Of a stretch of 64,000 nucleotides of DNA, positions 63,932-64,000 are shown piece after piece. Numbering within the stretch: position 1 is the stretch's first letter; every line of letters starts with the position of its first letter. Origin of the DNA: Actibacterium sp. MT2.3-13A (lineage in GTDB: Bacteria; Pseudomonadota; Alphaproteobacteria; Rhodobacterales; Rhodobacteraceae); contig NZ_JAGSOU010000005.1 in the NCBI RefSeq assembly GCF_018139985.1, positions 62,001 to 126,000 on the forward strand, given 5' to 3'. The translations under genes and the position numbers were made by a program. Below the pieces are notes generated by a model. It made no database searches. It was given only the letters and a program-made list of their open reading frames with translations, and was not told where the DNA came from.

Positions 63932-64000
63932 GAGCCCCTTGCCTGCAGATCTTTCATCGTAGCCGGTACGCACAGCCAGTTCCTCAACAACACTTCCCCG

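Overview
This 64-kb window is GC-rich chromosomal DNA from an alphaproteobacterium, most likely the Rhodobacterales (Rhodobacteraceae/Roseobacter group). The evidence is the gene content: CarD, a RpoHI-type heat-shock sigma factor, MmcB, a Suv3-like helicase, a RibB with a degenerate C-terminal half, split his genes, KpsC/KpsS next to the rib genes, a TRAP transporter and tad-type pilus genes. The tRNA-His also lacks G-1 and carries A73, as in one alphaproteobacterial clade. No rRNA, insertion sequence, prophage or CRISPR array was seen. Genes are dense and often overlap by 4 nt. No gene-free gap exceeds 300 bp.

Layout. 1-6.8 kb: an acetate-CoA ligase (cut by the left edge) and PEP synthase, divergent from a P-type cation ATPase across a perfect FNR-type box. 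6.9-11.2 kb: hisB-hisH-(DUF71), then hisA, hisF-hisE, with a DUF2147 gene inserted on the other strand. 11.3-13.2 kb: CoA-binding protein, zinc ribbon, RlmB and tRNA-Tyr. 13.4-17.4 kb: a TRAP transporter operon whose small permease carries an unusual N-terminal extension. 17.4-22.8 kb: small accessory genes, a GIY-YIG/DUF2239 divergon with a twin operator, and metY. 23-30.4 kb: a secretion/pilus-like fusion protein, HppD with a divergent Lrp-type regulator, a Kef-type antiporter, CarD and FdxA. 30.4-36.5 kb: S4 protein, helicase, TPR protein, SCP2 protein, hydrolase and dehydrogenase. 36.6-41.8 kb: oligoendopeptidase F, a host-attachment-family protein, RpoH and an RluD-family pseudouridine synthase. 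41.8-46.9 kb: CDP-alcohol phosphatidyltransferase, tRNA-His, MmcB, a probable 6S-like RNA and membrane proteins.

46.9-56.2 kb holds the riboflavin genes nrdR-ribD ... ribE-ribB-ribH-nusB on the minus strand. They are interrupted by a plus-strand block for capsule/Kdo-linker synthesis and export (kpsS, a Wza-like lipoprotein, kpsC). 56.3-62 kb holds YjbQ, a small lipoprotein, an AT-richer HEPN-like gene that runs into the rpoD terminator, then rpoD and dnaG. The window ends with two TadE/TadG-like pilus genes.

The least explained items are: the GspL-like/PilP-like fusion protein at 22993-25299; the DUF2239 protein read here as a ribbon-helix-helix autoregulator of a twin ACCCGGGT site; the lone HEPN-like gene; the 6S-like RNA; the TM2/coiled-coil/DctQ permease; and a short intergenic repeat present five times.
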